From positions 2,443,491-2,454,480 of the forward strand of contig NZ_JAUDRJ010000003.1 of NCBI RefSeq assembly GCF_030382115.1: DNA of 10,990 nucleotides. The letters run 5' to 3'. Each line of letters opens with the position of its first letter. Position 1 is the first letter of the stretch. Both the position numbers and the translations under genes were made by a program. This DNA is from Nostoc sp. GT001 (GTDB taxonomy: Bacteria > Cyanobacteriota > Cyanobacteriia > Cyanobacteriales > Nostocaceae). This document shows positions 1 to 7,124 of this stretch, piece after piece. The notes beneath the pieces are model-generated. The model ran no database searches and was not told the origin of the DNA. It saw only the letters and a program-made list of their open reading frames with translations.

Positions 1-33
1 AATTCATCCGCAAATAATCGCATTTATAAAACA

Positions 34-1116
34 ATGACAACAACCTTACAACAGCGCTCAAGCGCTAACGTATGGGATCGATTCTGTGAATGGATCACCA
101 GCACCAACAACCGGATCTACATCGGTTGGTTCGGCGTAGTAATGATTCCAACCTTGCTAGCCGCAACAGCTTGCTTCGTAATCGCCTTCATCGCCGCTCC
201 TCCCGTTGACATCGATGGAATCCGCGAACCAGTAGCAGGTTCCTTGATATACGGAAACAACATAATTTCCGGTGCAGTAGTACCTTCCTCCAACGCTATC
301 GGTTTACACTTCTACCCAATTTGGGAAGCAGCATCCTTAGATGAGTGGTTATACAACGGTGGTCCTTACCAATTGGTAATCTTCCACTTCCTGATAGGCG
401 TATTCTGCTACATGGGACGTGAATGGGAACTATCCTACCGCTTAGGAATGCGTCCTTGGATTGCGATTGCATATTCAGCACCAGTAGCAGCAGCAAGTGC
501 AGTATTCTTGGTATACCCAATCGGACAAGGTTCATTCTCTGATGGTATGCCTTTAGGTATCTCAGGAACCTTCAACTTCATGATCGTGTTCCAAGCAGAA
601 CACAACATCTTGATGCACCCCTTCCACCAACTAGGTGTAGCAGGTGTATTCGGCGGAAGTTTGTTCTCAGCAATGCACGGTTCACTCGTAACTTCCTCCT
701 TAGTTCGTGAAACCACCGAAACCGAGTCACAAAACTACGGTTACAAATTCGGTCAAGAAGAAGAAACCTACAACATCGTTGCAGCCCACGGCTACTTCGG
801 TCGGTTAATCTTCCAATACGCTTCCTTCAACAACAGCCGTTCACTGCACTTCTTCCTCGCAGCATGGCCTGTAATCGGCATCTGGTTCACCGCCTTGGGT
901 GTAAGCACAATGGCGTTCAACTTGAACGGTTTCAACTTCAACCAATCAATCATTGACTCTGAAGGTCGTGTGATTGCAACTTGGGCGGATGTAATCAACC
1001 GGGCTAACCTGGGTATGGAAGTAATGCACGAGCGCAATGCTCACAACTTCCCTCTCGATTTGGCTGCTGGCGATTCTGCTCCTGTTGCTCTTACTGCTCC
1101 TGCTATCAACGGTTAA
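34..1116 (+). CDS. psbA: Photosystem II reaction centre protein D1 (Glu130 form)
   Basis: D1 forms the photosystem II core with D2 in the thylakoid membrane. It carries the pigments and QB plastoquinone and ligates most of the Mn4CaO5 cluster. The 360 residues are full length. Visible key residues are Tyr161 (YZ), Asp170, Glu189, His190, His198 (P680), His215 and His272 (iron), Ser264 (QB), and His332, Glu333, His337, Asp342 and Ala344 (cluster). The last 16 residues match the extension removed by CtpA after Ala344. Residue 130 is Glu, the state associated with high-light D1 isoforms. Gly80, Phe158 and Thr286 are the standard residues, which argues against the low-oxygen D1-prime variant. Residue 144 is Ala where I expect Cys, and 212 is Ser, common in cyanobacteria. 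The promoter lies before the window; only 33 leader bases are visible, without a strong Shine-Dalgarno sequence. Cyanobacteria usually have several psbA copies, so this is probably one of a family. Confidence 0.99.
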   Translation: MTTTLQQRSSANVWDRFCEWITSTNNRIYIGWFGVVMIPTLLAATACFVIAFIAAPPVDIDGIREPVAGSLIYGNNIISGAVVPSSNAIGLHFYPIWEAASLDEWLYNGGPYQLVIFHFLIGVFCYMGREWELSYRLGMRPWIAIAYSAPVAAASAVFLVYPIGQGSFSDGMPLGISGTFNFMIVFQAEHNILMHPFHQLGVAGVFGGSLFSAMHGSLVTSSLVRETTETESQNYGYKFGQEEETYNIVAAHGYFGRLIFQYASFNNSRSLHFFLAAWPVIGIWFTALGVSTMAFNLNGFNFNQSIIDSEGRVIATWADVINRANLGMEVMHERNAHNFPLDLAAGDSAPVALTAPAING

Positions 1117-1160
1117 TCATAATCTGAGATACGCTCTTCACGATTTTCTATAAATAAAAG

Positions 1161-1186
1161 ACGCTCTCCCAAAAGGGGGGCGTTTT
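1161..1186 (+). terminator. Rho-independent terminator of psbA
   Basis: ACGCTCTCC (1161-1169) pairs with GGGGGGCGT (1174-1182 region) to give a nine-pair stem with two G-T pairs around a short A-rich loop. It runs directly into a T tract. It lies about 45 bases after the psbA stop and separates psbA from the next unit. Confidence 0.88.
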
Positions 1187-1211
1187 TGCATTGGGTTAAT
1201 TGCTACGTTAA

Positions 1212-1239
1212 TTTAAAGTGCAAAAATGATCGTTATAGT
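1212..1239 (+). promoter_or_regulatory. Possible promoter of the lipoprotein unit
   Basis: TTTAAA (1212-1217), a 16-base spacer and TATAGT (1234-1239) give a moderate match to a sigma-70 promoter. It lies after the psbA terminator and about 120 bases before the lipoprotein start. The region is AT-rich, so chance matches are likely. Confidence 0.3.
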
Positions 1240-1360
1240 TGAGAACTTAGGAAATAATATCAAAAAGTAAATTTTACAATTAATAACGGGTCATAACGAG
1301 TAATAATTGCTAGCAGCGTAGATAATAGCCTCAAAGCTCAAGTATAAGGAGAAGCCAAAA

Positions 1361-1870
1361 ATGATTTTACACCGTGGGCGTAGGGTAGTAGCCGCTTTGT
1401 TGCTGTCAGTGGTACTACTGACAACAGCCTGTAGTCCAAAAACACCTGGACGTTTTGACCAGGCACAAAAAGAAAGCACTCAACAAAAAAGCGGTCAATC
1501 GGTAGCTAAAACCGCAACTCAGGGTAGCGAATTTAATAAACTTTTCCCAAGAGCTGGTGATGGCTACCAACGCGTCTATACCCAAGAGAAAAAAGGCTTT
1601 GCGGAAGCAAAGTTGAAAAAAGGCGGTAAAGATATAGCGGTGCTGTCTATTTCTGATACCACTAGCACACCCAGTGCAGCGGCAAAGTTCTCGAAAAGCA
1701 CTAAAAAAATTGGCGGTTATCCCGCAGTAGAAGTTGGTAAAACGCAAACTGCAATTTTGGTAGGTAAGTACCAAGTAAAAGCACTTTCTCGTGATTCATC
1801 ATTTACAGCTAGCGATCGCGAAGATTGGTTAGAGAAGTTTAATCTTAATGGTTTGGCTAACCTGAAATGA
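1361..1870 (+). CDS. Small lipoprotein of unknown function
   Basis: I do not recognise the family. The 169-residue product starts with a basic stretch (RGRR), a hydrophobic segment at about 9-20 and a lipobox-like TTAC with the acceptor Cys at 24, followed by SPKTPG. This predicts export and lipid attachment to a membrane. Residues 30-50 are polar and Gln/Lys-rich, a typical linker. The rest (about 50-169) reads as a compact alpha/beta domain, very Lys-rich and without Cys. The ATG is supported by AAGGAGAAG (1346-1354). The next gene follows after 48 bases with its own Shine-Dalgarno sequence and no terminator between, so the two are probably co-transcribed. A perfect HIP1 site lies inside the gene at 1812-1819. 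The lipoprotein call is good; the role is unknown. Confidence 0.8.
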   Translation: MILHRGRRVVAALLLSVVLLTTACSPKTPGRFDQAQKESTQQKSGQSVAKTATQGSEFNKLFPRAGDGYQRVYTQEKKGFAEAKLKKGGKDIAVLSISDTTSTPSAAAKFSKSTKKIGGYPAVEVGKTQTAILVGKYQVKALSRDSSFTASDREDWLEKFNLNGLANLK

Positions 1871-1918
1871 TTTCCACTACTAACATTCAGATCATAAAAC
1901 CTAAATAAGGAGATTTTT

Positions 1919-2806
1919 GTGAGCAAATCGATTGTTGAGTTGGTTGATCAATTGCCAACTGGCGGCTTGACTGTTTCTATGTTGAAGTCTCTCGATTTTG
2001 TTGCTCCTGGAGAGTGGCAAAATACCGTCGGCTTTGTCAACACTATCAAGAAAGTCACTGGCGAAGACGACGAAGATTTAATTCAGCAAATTGGCGAAAG
2101 AGCGATTTATCTATTTAATGATAAATCCCAAGGATACCAAAGAGCCTTGTGGTTATATCAAACTGTTGATAATACCGATAAAGCGCTTGGTGCAGCAGCT
2201 TTAGCTAACAAAGTCGGCGAAAAAATTCCTCTGTTGGGTTTTTTAAACTCTGTCACTCCCAAACCAGATAAAGCCCAAACCATTGATTTGACATTAAAAT
2301 TAGTGGCTGAGTTGGTAGCCTTCTGTCAAATTAACGGCATTCCGGGAGACAGTATTGGGGATTTTGTCGCCTCTTTAGGAGAGTATAGTGGTGAGTCACT
2401 GATCCGCATGGTGGCGTTAGTTTGCGTTGATGGTTTGATACCTTTAGGCCCAGATTTTATCAGCAAAGCGATATCTGGGCTGAATCAAACAAATCCACAG
2501 GAGTTAGAACAAAACTCGACTTTCCAAAACATCAAAGATGTGATTCCAGGGAACAATGCTGGCAGTAAACTTAACTTTATCGGCGAAAGCTTTGACTCTG
2601 TTAAAGGTTGGATGAGTGGGTTGGTTAGCGCCAATAATTTAACGCCGCAAAAGGTTGTCCACAACTTGCAAAGTTTTACCGATATTGCTGATGACAAGTT
2701 GGACTACCTCGCAGCATTCCTGGATGTAGCAACAAATTATTATGAACACACTGGGACGCAAACTTTAGCACATCGCTTGATTGAACGCGCGGTGGCTGAG
2801 ATTTAG
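1919..2806 (+). CDS. Conserved-looking helical protein of unknown function
   Basis: I do not recognise this 295-residue protein. It has no signal peptide and no convincing membrane segment, so it is probably cytoplasmic. It looks mostly alpha-helical, with acidic and amphipathic stretches such as GEDDEDLIQQIGERAIYLF near 47-66. A hydrophobic helix (VAELVAFCQI) lies near 128-137, and the final helical section ends in HRLIERAVAEI. The central part (about 75-185) is rich in Ala, Leu and Gly. It starts with GTG, supported by AAGGAG (1907-1912) six bases upstream. Its position 48 bases after the lipoprotein gene on the same strand suggests one transcript. Codon use and length leave little doubt that it is real. 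Confidence 0.8.
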   Translation: MSKSIVELVDQLPTGGLTVSMLKSLDFVAPGEWQNTVGFVNTIKKVTGEDDEDLIQQIGERAIYLFNDKSQGYQRALWLYQTVDNTDKALGAAALANKVGEKIPLLGFLNSVTPKPDKAQTIDLTLKLVAELVAFCQINGIPGDSIGDFVASLGEYSGESLIRMVALVCVDGLIPLGPDFISKAISGLNQTNPQELEQNSTFQNIKDVIPGNNAGSKLNFIGESFDSVKGWMSGLVSANNLTPQKVVHNLQSFTDIADDKLDYLAAFLDVATNYYEHTGTQTLAHRLIERAVAEI

Positions 2807-2833
2807 GTTGATGGGTGATTGAAGAAGGTTACA

Positions 2834-2873
2834 AGGTTACAGGGGACAAATTATTCCCTATTACCTGTAACCT
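2834..2873. repeat. Palindromic dispersed repeat, copy A
   Basis: AGGTTACAGG (2834-2843) is perfectly inverted as CCTGTAACCT (2864-2873), and GGGGA/TCCC inside the loop can extend the pairing. It sits between two converging genes and might help terminate both, although neither side has a strong T run. A related element lies at 7264-7299 in a divergent gap, so the sequence is better seen as a dispersed repeat than as a dedicated terminator. Confidence 0.8.
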
Positions 2874-2886
2874 CCTAACCTAAGGC

Positions 2887-3609
2887 CTATTGGGGTAAAT
2901 GCAAATCTGCTGCCATCGCATACAAGTAAGGTTGAAAAATAGCCAAGTTTTCCAGTTTATCAAAAGTACCTGTTTGCGTACCTGTGTCAAATGCAGTAGT
3001 AATTACGTAAAGTTTACTGCCATCAAAGGCAACATGACCGATATGTTGCTCTTGTACTCCACCTTGTTGCTTAAATCCGGCAAACCCATAGCGGATTCCT
3101 TGAAGCTTACCAATGGGTACTGATTGCGGTGGGTAAGCTGAGAATGTAATCTGTTTTCCATATTTACCCTGACGATCTTTCGCAAACGCAGCGTAGTGAT
3201 CTACAACCCAAGTCTTAAGTACTGGTAAAACCTGGGTTTGGTACTTGGAATTTTGGTAGTTTACTTGGGAAGTAGTTGGAATACCAGCTGCTAAGAGTTT
3301 TTTTCGGAAATCTTCATTGTTTGCTAGTGGGTAAATGTTAATCTCAACTGTACCCAAACGTTTTCCTTGGGAGGAGACACACAACAGAGGTGCATTTCCT
3401 TCACAGGGAGTAACTTGCCAGTTAGTTGGAGCAGCAGCACTTCCCAGGATTTTCTGCCAGATATTTCCCTGATTAGAGTTGGGAAGTTTGGCAACGGTAG
3501 GAGCTTTTACTACTTTGGGTGGAGAAAATTGGGGTAGAACAAATTTGGCTCCTATCGGTATTGACACCAGCAAAATAGAGCCTAGTAATAAATGATAAAG
3601 TCGTAACAT
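2887..3609 (-). CDS. Membrane-anchored extracytoplasmic protein, function unknown
   Basis: This is a 240-residue protein I cannot assign to a family. A hydrophobic N-terminus (about 5-25, LYHLLLGSILLVSIPIGAKF) looks like a signal anchor or signal peptide. A Pro/Lys/Val-rich linker follows (28-45), then a soluble domain to the end. Cys69 and Cys77 are the only cysteines and sit close together in TPCEGNAPLLC, consistent with an extracytoplasmic disulfide. The C-terminal half has alternating beta-like segments (GIRYGFAGF, IGHVAFDGSKLYVITTAF). The ATG at 3609 precedes the hydrophobic segment; no strong Shine-Dalgarno sequence is seen. It converges with the 295-residue protein gene 80 bases away. 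Export is likely; a function is not supported. Confidence 0.75.
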   Translation of the reverse strand: MLRLYHLLLGSILLVSIPIGAKFVLPQFSPPKVVKAPTVAKLPNSNQGNIWQKILGSAAAPTNWQVTPCEGNAPLLCVSSQGKRLGTVEINIYPLANNEDFRKKLLAAGIPTTSQVNYQNSKYQTQVLPVLKTWVVDHYAAFAKDRQGKYGKQITFSAYPPQSVPIGKLQGIRYGFAGFKQQGGVQEQHIGHVAFDGSKLYVITTAFDTGTQTGTFDKLENLAIFQPYLYAMAADLHLPQ

Positions 3610-3736
3610 TTTTTCAAAATCCAGAGCCAGGGATTGCAGGCTAATAATATCTACAATACTTTAACTTTATAGGTATGGAGATAGAGGAAGAATACATGTG
3701 GATGAATACTTCAAGGTTAGATACCAAATAAAATAT

Positions 3737-3773
3737 TCCAGCAGAATAAAGCCTTTGGCTTTATTCTGCTGGA
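3737..3773 (-). terminator. Perfect 17-bp hairpin terminator after rbp
   Basis: TCCAGCAGAATAAAGCC (3737-3753) and its exact complement (3757-3773) enclose a three-base loop. Read on the minus strand it starts 31 bases after the rbp stop codon and is followed by the T-rich AATATTTTATTT, as expected for intrinsic termination. The plus-strand side has no T run, so termination should be mainly one-way. Confidence 0.88.
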
Positions 3774-3804
3774 GACTCTAGATGTGAAACTTTAACGAAT
3801 TGAC

Positions 3805-4115
3805 TTAGTAGCGATTATTGTTGCGGCGGGCATTACCGCCACCCCAGCTACCACGAGGAGAACCGCTTCTTTCCTCACGAGGTTTAGCTTTGTTCACTTT
3901 CAAATCACGTCCCATCCACTCAGCACCGTCAAGTGCATCTATGGCAGCTTGTTCTTGTGTGTCTGATTCCATTTCCACAAAAGCGAACCCACGCGGCCGC
4001 CTGTTTCCCGATCTGTGGGTAGTTGAACACGATTTACTGTTCCGTATTCTGCAAAAGCCTGCTTTAGGTCCTCTTCTGTAACCTGATAGGACAGGTTTCC
4101 GACGTAAATTGACAT
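3805..4115 (-). pseudogene. rbp: RRM RNA-binding protein gene, broken by a one-base deletion
   Basis: Cyanobacterial Rbp proteins bind RNA through one RRM domain and often carry a Gly-rich tail; several are cold-induced. The first 39 residues are intact: MSIYVGNL contains RNP2 (IYVGNL, 3-8) and the frame runs to PTDRETG. The frame is then lost at 3993-4000 (GCGGCCGC). Restoring one G gives [10 protein letters not shown] (RNP1), the remainder of the RRM and a Gly/Arg/Asn tail ending RRNNRY with a TAA at 3805-3807. That makes about 103 residues, the usual family size. As written, translation in the first frame adds a short foreign tail and stops near 3939. The start is set by GGAG (4122-4125) six bases before ATG at 4115; an upstream in-frame ATG at 4178 has no such support. 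Leader, terminator and the second half are undecayed, so the break is either very recent or a sequencing error. Confidence 0.9.
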
Positions 4116-4120
4116 AGAAA

Positions 4121-4159
4121 TCTCCGAATTCAGGGAGTGTAGAGAGTTAAATTCGGAGA
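4121..4159 (-). promoter_or_regulatory. Leader hairpin masking the rbp Shine-Dalgarno sequence
   Basis: TCTCCGAATT (4121-4130) is a perfect inverted repeat of AATTCGGAGA (4150-4159), giving a 10-bp stem and a 19-base loop in the rbp mRNA leader. The 3' arm on the mRNA contains GGAG, the rbp Shine-Dalgarno sequence, and ends six bases before the ATG. Folding would hide the ribosome binding site. Cold control through the 5' leader is known for Anabaena rbp genes, so a temperature- or protein-responsive switch is a reasonable inference. Confidence 0.7.
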
Positions 4160-4507
4160 GACGGTTTTTAGAAATCAAAACGAGTTACTCAACCGAAAAT
4201 AATCTTTATGTCCATGAGTGTAGCACAGCCTTCAGCCTTTGAATATTGCCTGATAGTGAATTTTATTCACAAATCAAACCTTTAAAGACGGTTTGCAGAC
4301 TTTCTAAAGACTGGCTTTTTTTGCTTGTACTATATTAAAGTTACACTTTTAATCGGAAATCGTAATTAACTTGCGATCGCCTAGGTATTTAGTGTTTTGA
4401 AAATTAAGCTGTGGACTAAAGAGTAAAGATTTCGGTGATTGTGCTAATCATACCATGATTAACTATCTTAAAAGAAATTTAAAAAATATTCATTCTCAAA
4501 TGCACTA
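4160..4507. other. Gap between rbp leader and cysQ-like gene
   Basis: No credible gene is visible in these 348 AT-rich bases. They should hold the rbp promoter and the 3' end of the cysQ-like transcript. A weak minus-strand -10 candidate (TACACT within TGTGCTACACT) lies near 4220. A small inverted repeat TAATCAT/ATGATTA lies at 4445-4461 with a three-base loop, but no T run follows it on the minus strand, so I do not call it a terminator. A HIP1 site lies at 4373-4380. Confidence 0.6.
4373..4380. repeat. HIP1 octamer (one of six)
   Basis: GCGATCGC is the highly iterated palindrome of many cyanobacterial genomes. Other perfect copies lie at 1812-1819, 5337-5344, 6154-6161, 9102-9109 and 10627-10634, all inside genes; this is the only intergenic one. 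The density supports a cyanobacterial origin for the whole window. Confidence 0.95.
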
Positions 4508-5368
4508 TTAGCTATGGTCAAATTGCGCTAAGATACATTCTGCTTTCTTACACAGTACTTCGTGATATTCACCATTACTAGCTAGCAAACCTCCCCATTG
4601 ATTGATATCACCAGTGTTATACTGCAACGGCGTGCCATCGAAGTGAGTAAACTGACCACCTACTTCTGTTAAAATCAATTCTGGAGCGGCTATATCCCAA
4701 TCTTTGGGCGCAGACTTGCCGGAAAGAGAAATGTAGATATCTGCCTGTTGCTCAACAATAGTGGCGATTTTGCAGCCTACACTACCCACAGATTTCTGAT
4801 TTTGACAGGGTAAATTTTGTAGCAGATGATCTAACCGTTGGTTGCGGTGAGAGCGACTAACGACTAAGGTTAAATCCTCAATTCGTTTACCTGAAGACAC
4901 TTGTAAAGAAACAGAACCATCACGGGTTTCTACAAATGTACCCCCGCCTTTGGTAGCGTAATATAACTTTTGAGCCTCTGGTACTGCCACCACTGCCAAC
5001 ACTGGGCGTGTTTCCTTGACTAAAGCAATGTGAACTGCATAGTCTCCAGTTTTTTCGATAAAATCTCGTGTGCCATCCAAAGGGTCAATTATCCATACCC
5101 AAGGGGCAGAAGCCTTTCTACCACTACTTGACGATTGATAAGTTTCTTCGCTGATGTAAGCAAAATCTTCGTTACCCAAAGTTGCTTGTAGCCTCTGCAA
5201 AATGTATTGACTCACAGCTACATCGGCAACGGTGACAGGCTCATTTTGTTTATATTGAATTTCTAAGTTAGGGTCTTTTGCTGTGCCGTCGTAATACGAT
5301 CGCAGTATCTCTGCTGCGCCCCAACCTACCTCACGAGCGATCGCTAATATTTCTTGTAAATCTTTCAT
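4508..5368 (-). CDS. cysQ: CysQ-like 3'(2'),5'-bisphosphate nucleotidase / inositol monophosphatase family
   Basis: Proteins of this family use Mg2+ to remove a phosphate from 3'-phosphoadenosine 5'-phosphate (CysQ) or from inositol phosphates, in the cytoplasm. CysQ clears the by-product of sulfate assimilation and sulfation. The 286 residues are family length and the motifs are complete: PVTVAD (44-49), SEE (73-75), the metal site WIIDPLDGTRDF (92-103, Asp95 and Asp98) and the C-terminal DWDIAAPELILTEVGG (223-238, Asp225). The IDPLDGTRDF form and the DWDIAAPE motif favour CysQ over a true inositol monophosphatase, but substrate cannot be settled from sequence. The start is the ATG at 5368, with only a weak AGG upstream. 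It lies 172 bases downstream of the sugar kinase gene, separated by a dispersed repeat, so it may have its own promoter. A HIP1 site overlaps the 5' end. Confidence 0.88.
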   Translation of the reverse strand: MKDLQEILAIAREVGWGAAEILRSYYDGTAKDPNLEIQYKQNEPVTVADVAVSQYILQRLQATLGNEDFAYISEETYQSSSSGRKASAPWVWIIDPLDGTRDFIEKTGDYAVHIALVKETRPVLAVVAVPEAQKLYYATKGGGTFVETRDGSVSLQVSSGKRIEDLTLVVSRSHRNQRLDHLLQNLPCQNQKSVGSVGCKIATIVEQQADIYISLSGKSAPKDWDIAAPELILTEVGGQFTHFDGTPLQYNTGDINQWGGLLASNGEYHEVLCKKAECILAQFDHS

Positions 5369-5444
5369 TAATTTGGCCTATCTAAAAATATGCATAACGT
5401 GATTAGGGACGCACAGCGATACTTAGTTTAACTAATTACGAACT

Positions 5445-5535
5445 TGTACTGAGCGTCTTGCCCTGAGTTTCGACTACGCTCAACTACCGCGAAGCCGTTG
5501 GCGCAGCCTCTCGTAGAGAAGGGAGCCGAAGTATT
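5445..5535. repeat. Dispersed intergenic repeat between kinase and cysQ-like genes
   Basis: This GC-richer block, unlike the AT-rich flanks, contains GGCGCAGCCTCTCGTAGAG and a small CTCT-CGT-AGAG hairpin (5508-5518). I recognise its style from repeats common in Nostoc-type genomes. Its first 20 bases (5448-5467) match 6460-6479 on the opposite strand at 18 of 20 positions, so at least that part is repeated in the window. It ends only a few bases after the sugar kinase stop codon. Confidence 0.65.
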
Positions 5536-5540
5536 ACGAA

Positions 5541-6398
5541 TTATCTTAAATCCATCCAGCGCCGAGTACCAAAAAATTTACAGGAATCAGCAGCAATATT
5601 AGCTGCTAGTGCCAGTGCATCAGTAAAGCTTTCCCTTAAAATGTAATGACAAAAAGCACCGTGGAAAATATCTCCAGCCCCTAACGTATCAACTGCTTGA
5701 ATCTGCGGCACATCTACGATACCAGTTTTAGTGCCACTCAAGTATTCAATTGGTTCTTGTCCGTGGGTAATGGCGATGTGAGGAATGTCAAATCCACTGA
5801 GATAGCTAAAAACGTCTTCTCCACTTTGGCAGTTGGGGGGATAAAAATTAGCTGAACAGATTGCATAATCTACAAATGGTAGAATTTGCTCAAATCCCGG
5901 CTTCCAACTACCACCATCGATTACCACTGGGATATTCTTGGCTTTAGCCATTTGAACGATGGAATCACCAACCGCCATCTGATGTCCATCAATCAGTACT
6001 ATATCGACATTCTGCAAAATATCTGGCGGGATAGAGGCGCTGCTAGCTTGAGTTTTGACAGCATTGATCGAAACCACAGCGCGTTCACCTGTAGCTTGAG
6101 TGACAATAATCGAAGATACAGGCGGTACTAAATCAGTGATAGGCTCAAGGTCTGCGATCGCAACTTTATAATTTGCCAAGTCATCTCGAATGAGCTGCGT
6201 CATTGGGTGAGAACCTACTACACCTAAGACAATAGCCTGATTTGCCAAATAATTGAAAGTTACAGCCGCGTTTGTTGCTGGCCCCCCTGCCGCTACAGTA
6301 TAGTCAGTAGCGACAATCTTTTGATTATTCTTAGGGGCAGAGTCAGCAAGGTAAATCAAATCTAAAGTTACTAAACCTACAAATAATCCACGATTCAT
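5541..6398 (-). CDS. PfkB-family sugar/nucleoside kinase
   Basis: PfkB (ribokinase-like) kinases transfer the ATP gamma-phosphate to a sugar or nucleoside hydroxyl in the cytoplasm. The 285 residues cover a complete, slightly short member. The first signature region, AAGGPATNAAVTF (36-48), holds the substrate-binding Gly-Gly. The second, DTLGAGDIFHGAF (237-249), holds the anion hole and catalytic Asp243. An IDGHQM stretch near 136-141 and VVIDGG at 158-163 are typical core strands. The substrate is not readable from sequence; ribokinase, fructokinase and sulfofructose kinase types are all possible. The ATG at 6398 lies 12 bases after the PadR gene, so the two very likely share a transcript and PadR may control this kinase. 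The Shine-Dalgarno sequence is weak, which fits translational coupling. Confidence 0.9.
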   Translation of the reverse strand: MNRGLFVGLVTLDLIYLADSAPKNNQKIVATDYTVAAGGPATNAAVTFNYLANQAIVLGVVGSHPMTQLIRDDLANYKVAIADLEPITDLVPPVSSIIVTQATGERAVVSINAVKTQASSASIPPDILQNVDIVLIDGHQMAVGDSIVQMAKAKNIPVVIDGGSWKPGFEQILPFVDYAICSANFYPPNCQSGEDVFSYLSGFDIPHIAITHGQEPIEYLSGTKTGIVDVPQIQAVDTLGAGDIFHGAFCHYILRESFTDALALAANIAADSCKFFGTRRWMDLR

Positions 6399-6410
6399 CT
6401 GCTCTTTCGT

Positions 6411-7058
6411 TCAAAATTCAATTCTGAATTCTGGCTCGCTTCGACTCCTTTCGACTTCGCTCAAGGCAAGTCGCTCAGTGACTTCCTGACTCCTGAATTC
6501 TTTCTTGGGAAATGGATATGGCTCTTGGCGACTGACAACTTCGATTGCTGTCTTCAACCAATCAATATAAGTCTCTTCTCTTTGGATTACCAACTCCAGC
6601 ACCAGCCTTTGCATCACCTGCTTTCGGTTGGCAGATTCATCACTCAGTGATGGTAAATCGATGGTTTCACATTCAGCCAGCTTTTTGCTTCGAGCCGCCA
6701 ATTGTTGCTCTAGTAGGTGAATGATGGTTTCATTCGATAACTGATCTGCAAAATGCAACTGCACGAGTAAAGGTTCTCTGATAGTCGGTAAGGGCTGATG
6801 AATCCCTAGCCATCGGCTAAATTCGGCTTTCCCTGGCTCCGTCACACTGTAGACTTTGCGGTTGGGGCGATCGTGTTGAATCTCAATGTTACAGGTAATC
6901 CAGCCTTGCTCAACTAGCTTATCGAGAGTTCTGTAAATTTGTGCCTGATCTGCTGGCCATAAATGGGCAATGCATTGATCGAAGCAGGTCGTTTTGAGGT
7001 CGTAGCCCGTCATTTCTTGCTGCTGAAGAAGACCTAAAATTACATTTGCTAGCGACAT
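6411..7058 (-). CDS. PadR-family transcriptional regulator
   Basis: PadR proteins are dimeric winged-helix regulators, often repressors released by a small phenolic or other ligand. Residues 1-85 are a typical PadR winged helix: MSLANVILGLL, MTGYDL, then the recognition region QAQIYRTLDKLVEQGWI (38-54) and the wing with RPNRKVYSVTEPGK. Residues 95-178 form the C-terminal helical dimerisation part, including LVLELVIQREETYIDWL. The core ends at about residue 186. The last 29 residues (187-215, from EFRSQEV on) are encoded by repeat-like DNA and do not look like a PadR tail. The gene is first in a unit with the PfkB kinase 12 bases downstream. A dyad at 7125-7157 upstream of its start could be its own operator. 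The ligand is unknown. Confidence 0.9.
   Translation of the reverse strand: MSLANVILGLLQQQEMTGYDLKTTCFDQCIAHLWPADQAQIYRTLDKLVEQGWITCNIEIQHDRPNRKVYSVTEPGKAEFSRWLGIHQPLPTIREPLLVQLHFADQLSNETIIHLLEQQLAARSKKLAECETIDLPSLSDESANRKQVMQRLVLELVIQREETYIDWLKTAIEVVSRQEPYPFPKKEFRSQEVTERLALSEVERSRSEPEFRIEF
6414..6500 (-). repeat. Repeat DNA forming the 3' end of padR
   Basis: On the minus strand this block opens and closes with heptamer-like units (GAATTCA, GGAGTCA; then CAGAATTCAGAATT). These surround a segment (6460-6479) that matches 5448-5467 at 18 of 20 positions. The reading frame stays open through all of it and stops at 6411-6413. Confidence 0.65.
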
Positions 7059-7124
7059 GAAGATGGTTTTCCCATAATTGATACTTTCTCGCTCGGTTCT
7101 ACACTATGTAGCTCTTATAATTTT

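Noticed and set aside
296..1037. Open frames on the minus strand inside psbA
   Set aside because: They are antisense shadows of a highly conserved gene, with no start signals and no sensible protein character.
34..1116. psbA as a divergent (D1-prime, rogue or far-red) isoform
   Set aside because: All manganese-cluster and QB ligands are present, and the marker positions 80, 158 and 286 have standard residues.
3993..4000. Programmed frameshift in rbp
   Set aside because: There is no slippery heptamer or stimulatory structure at the site, and intact family members are read in one frame. A deletion or sequence error is simpler.
3818..4081. Plus-strand open frame of 87 codons across the rbp locus
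   Set aside because: It is the complement of the RRM gene. The minus strand gives RNP2, RNP1, a Shine-Dalgarno sequence and a terminator, while this frame gives a composition-biased peptide.
4445..4461. TAATCAT/ATGATTA inverted repeat as the terminator of the cysQ-like gene
   Set aside because: The stem is only 7 AT-rich pairs and no T run follows on the minus strand.
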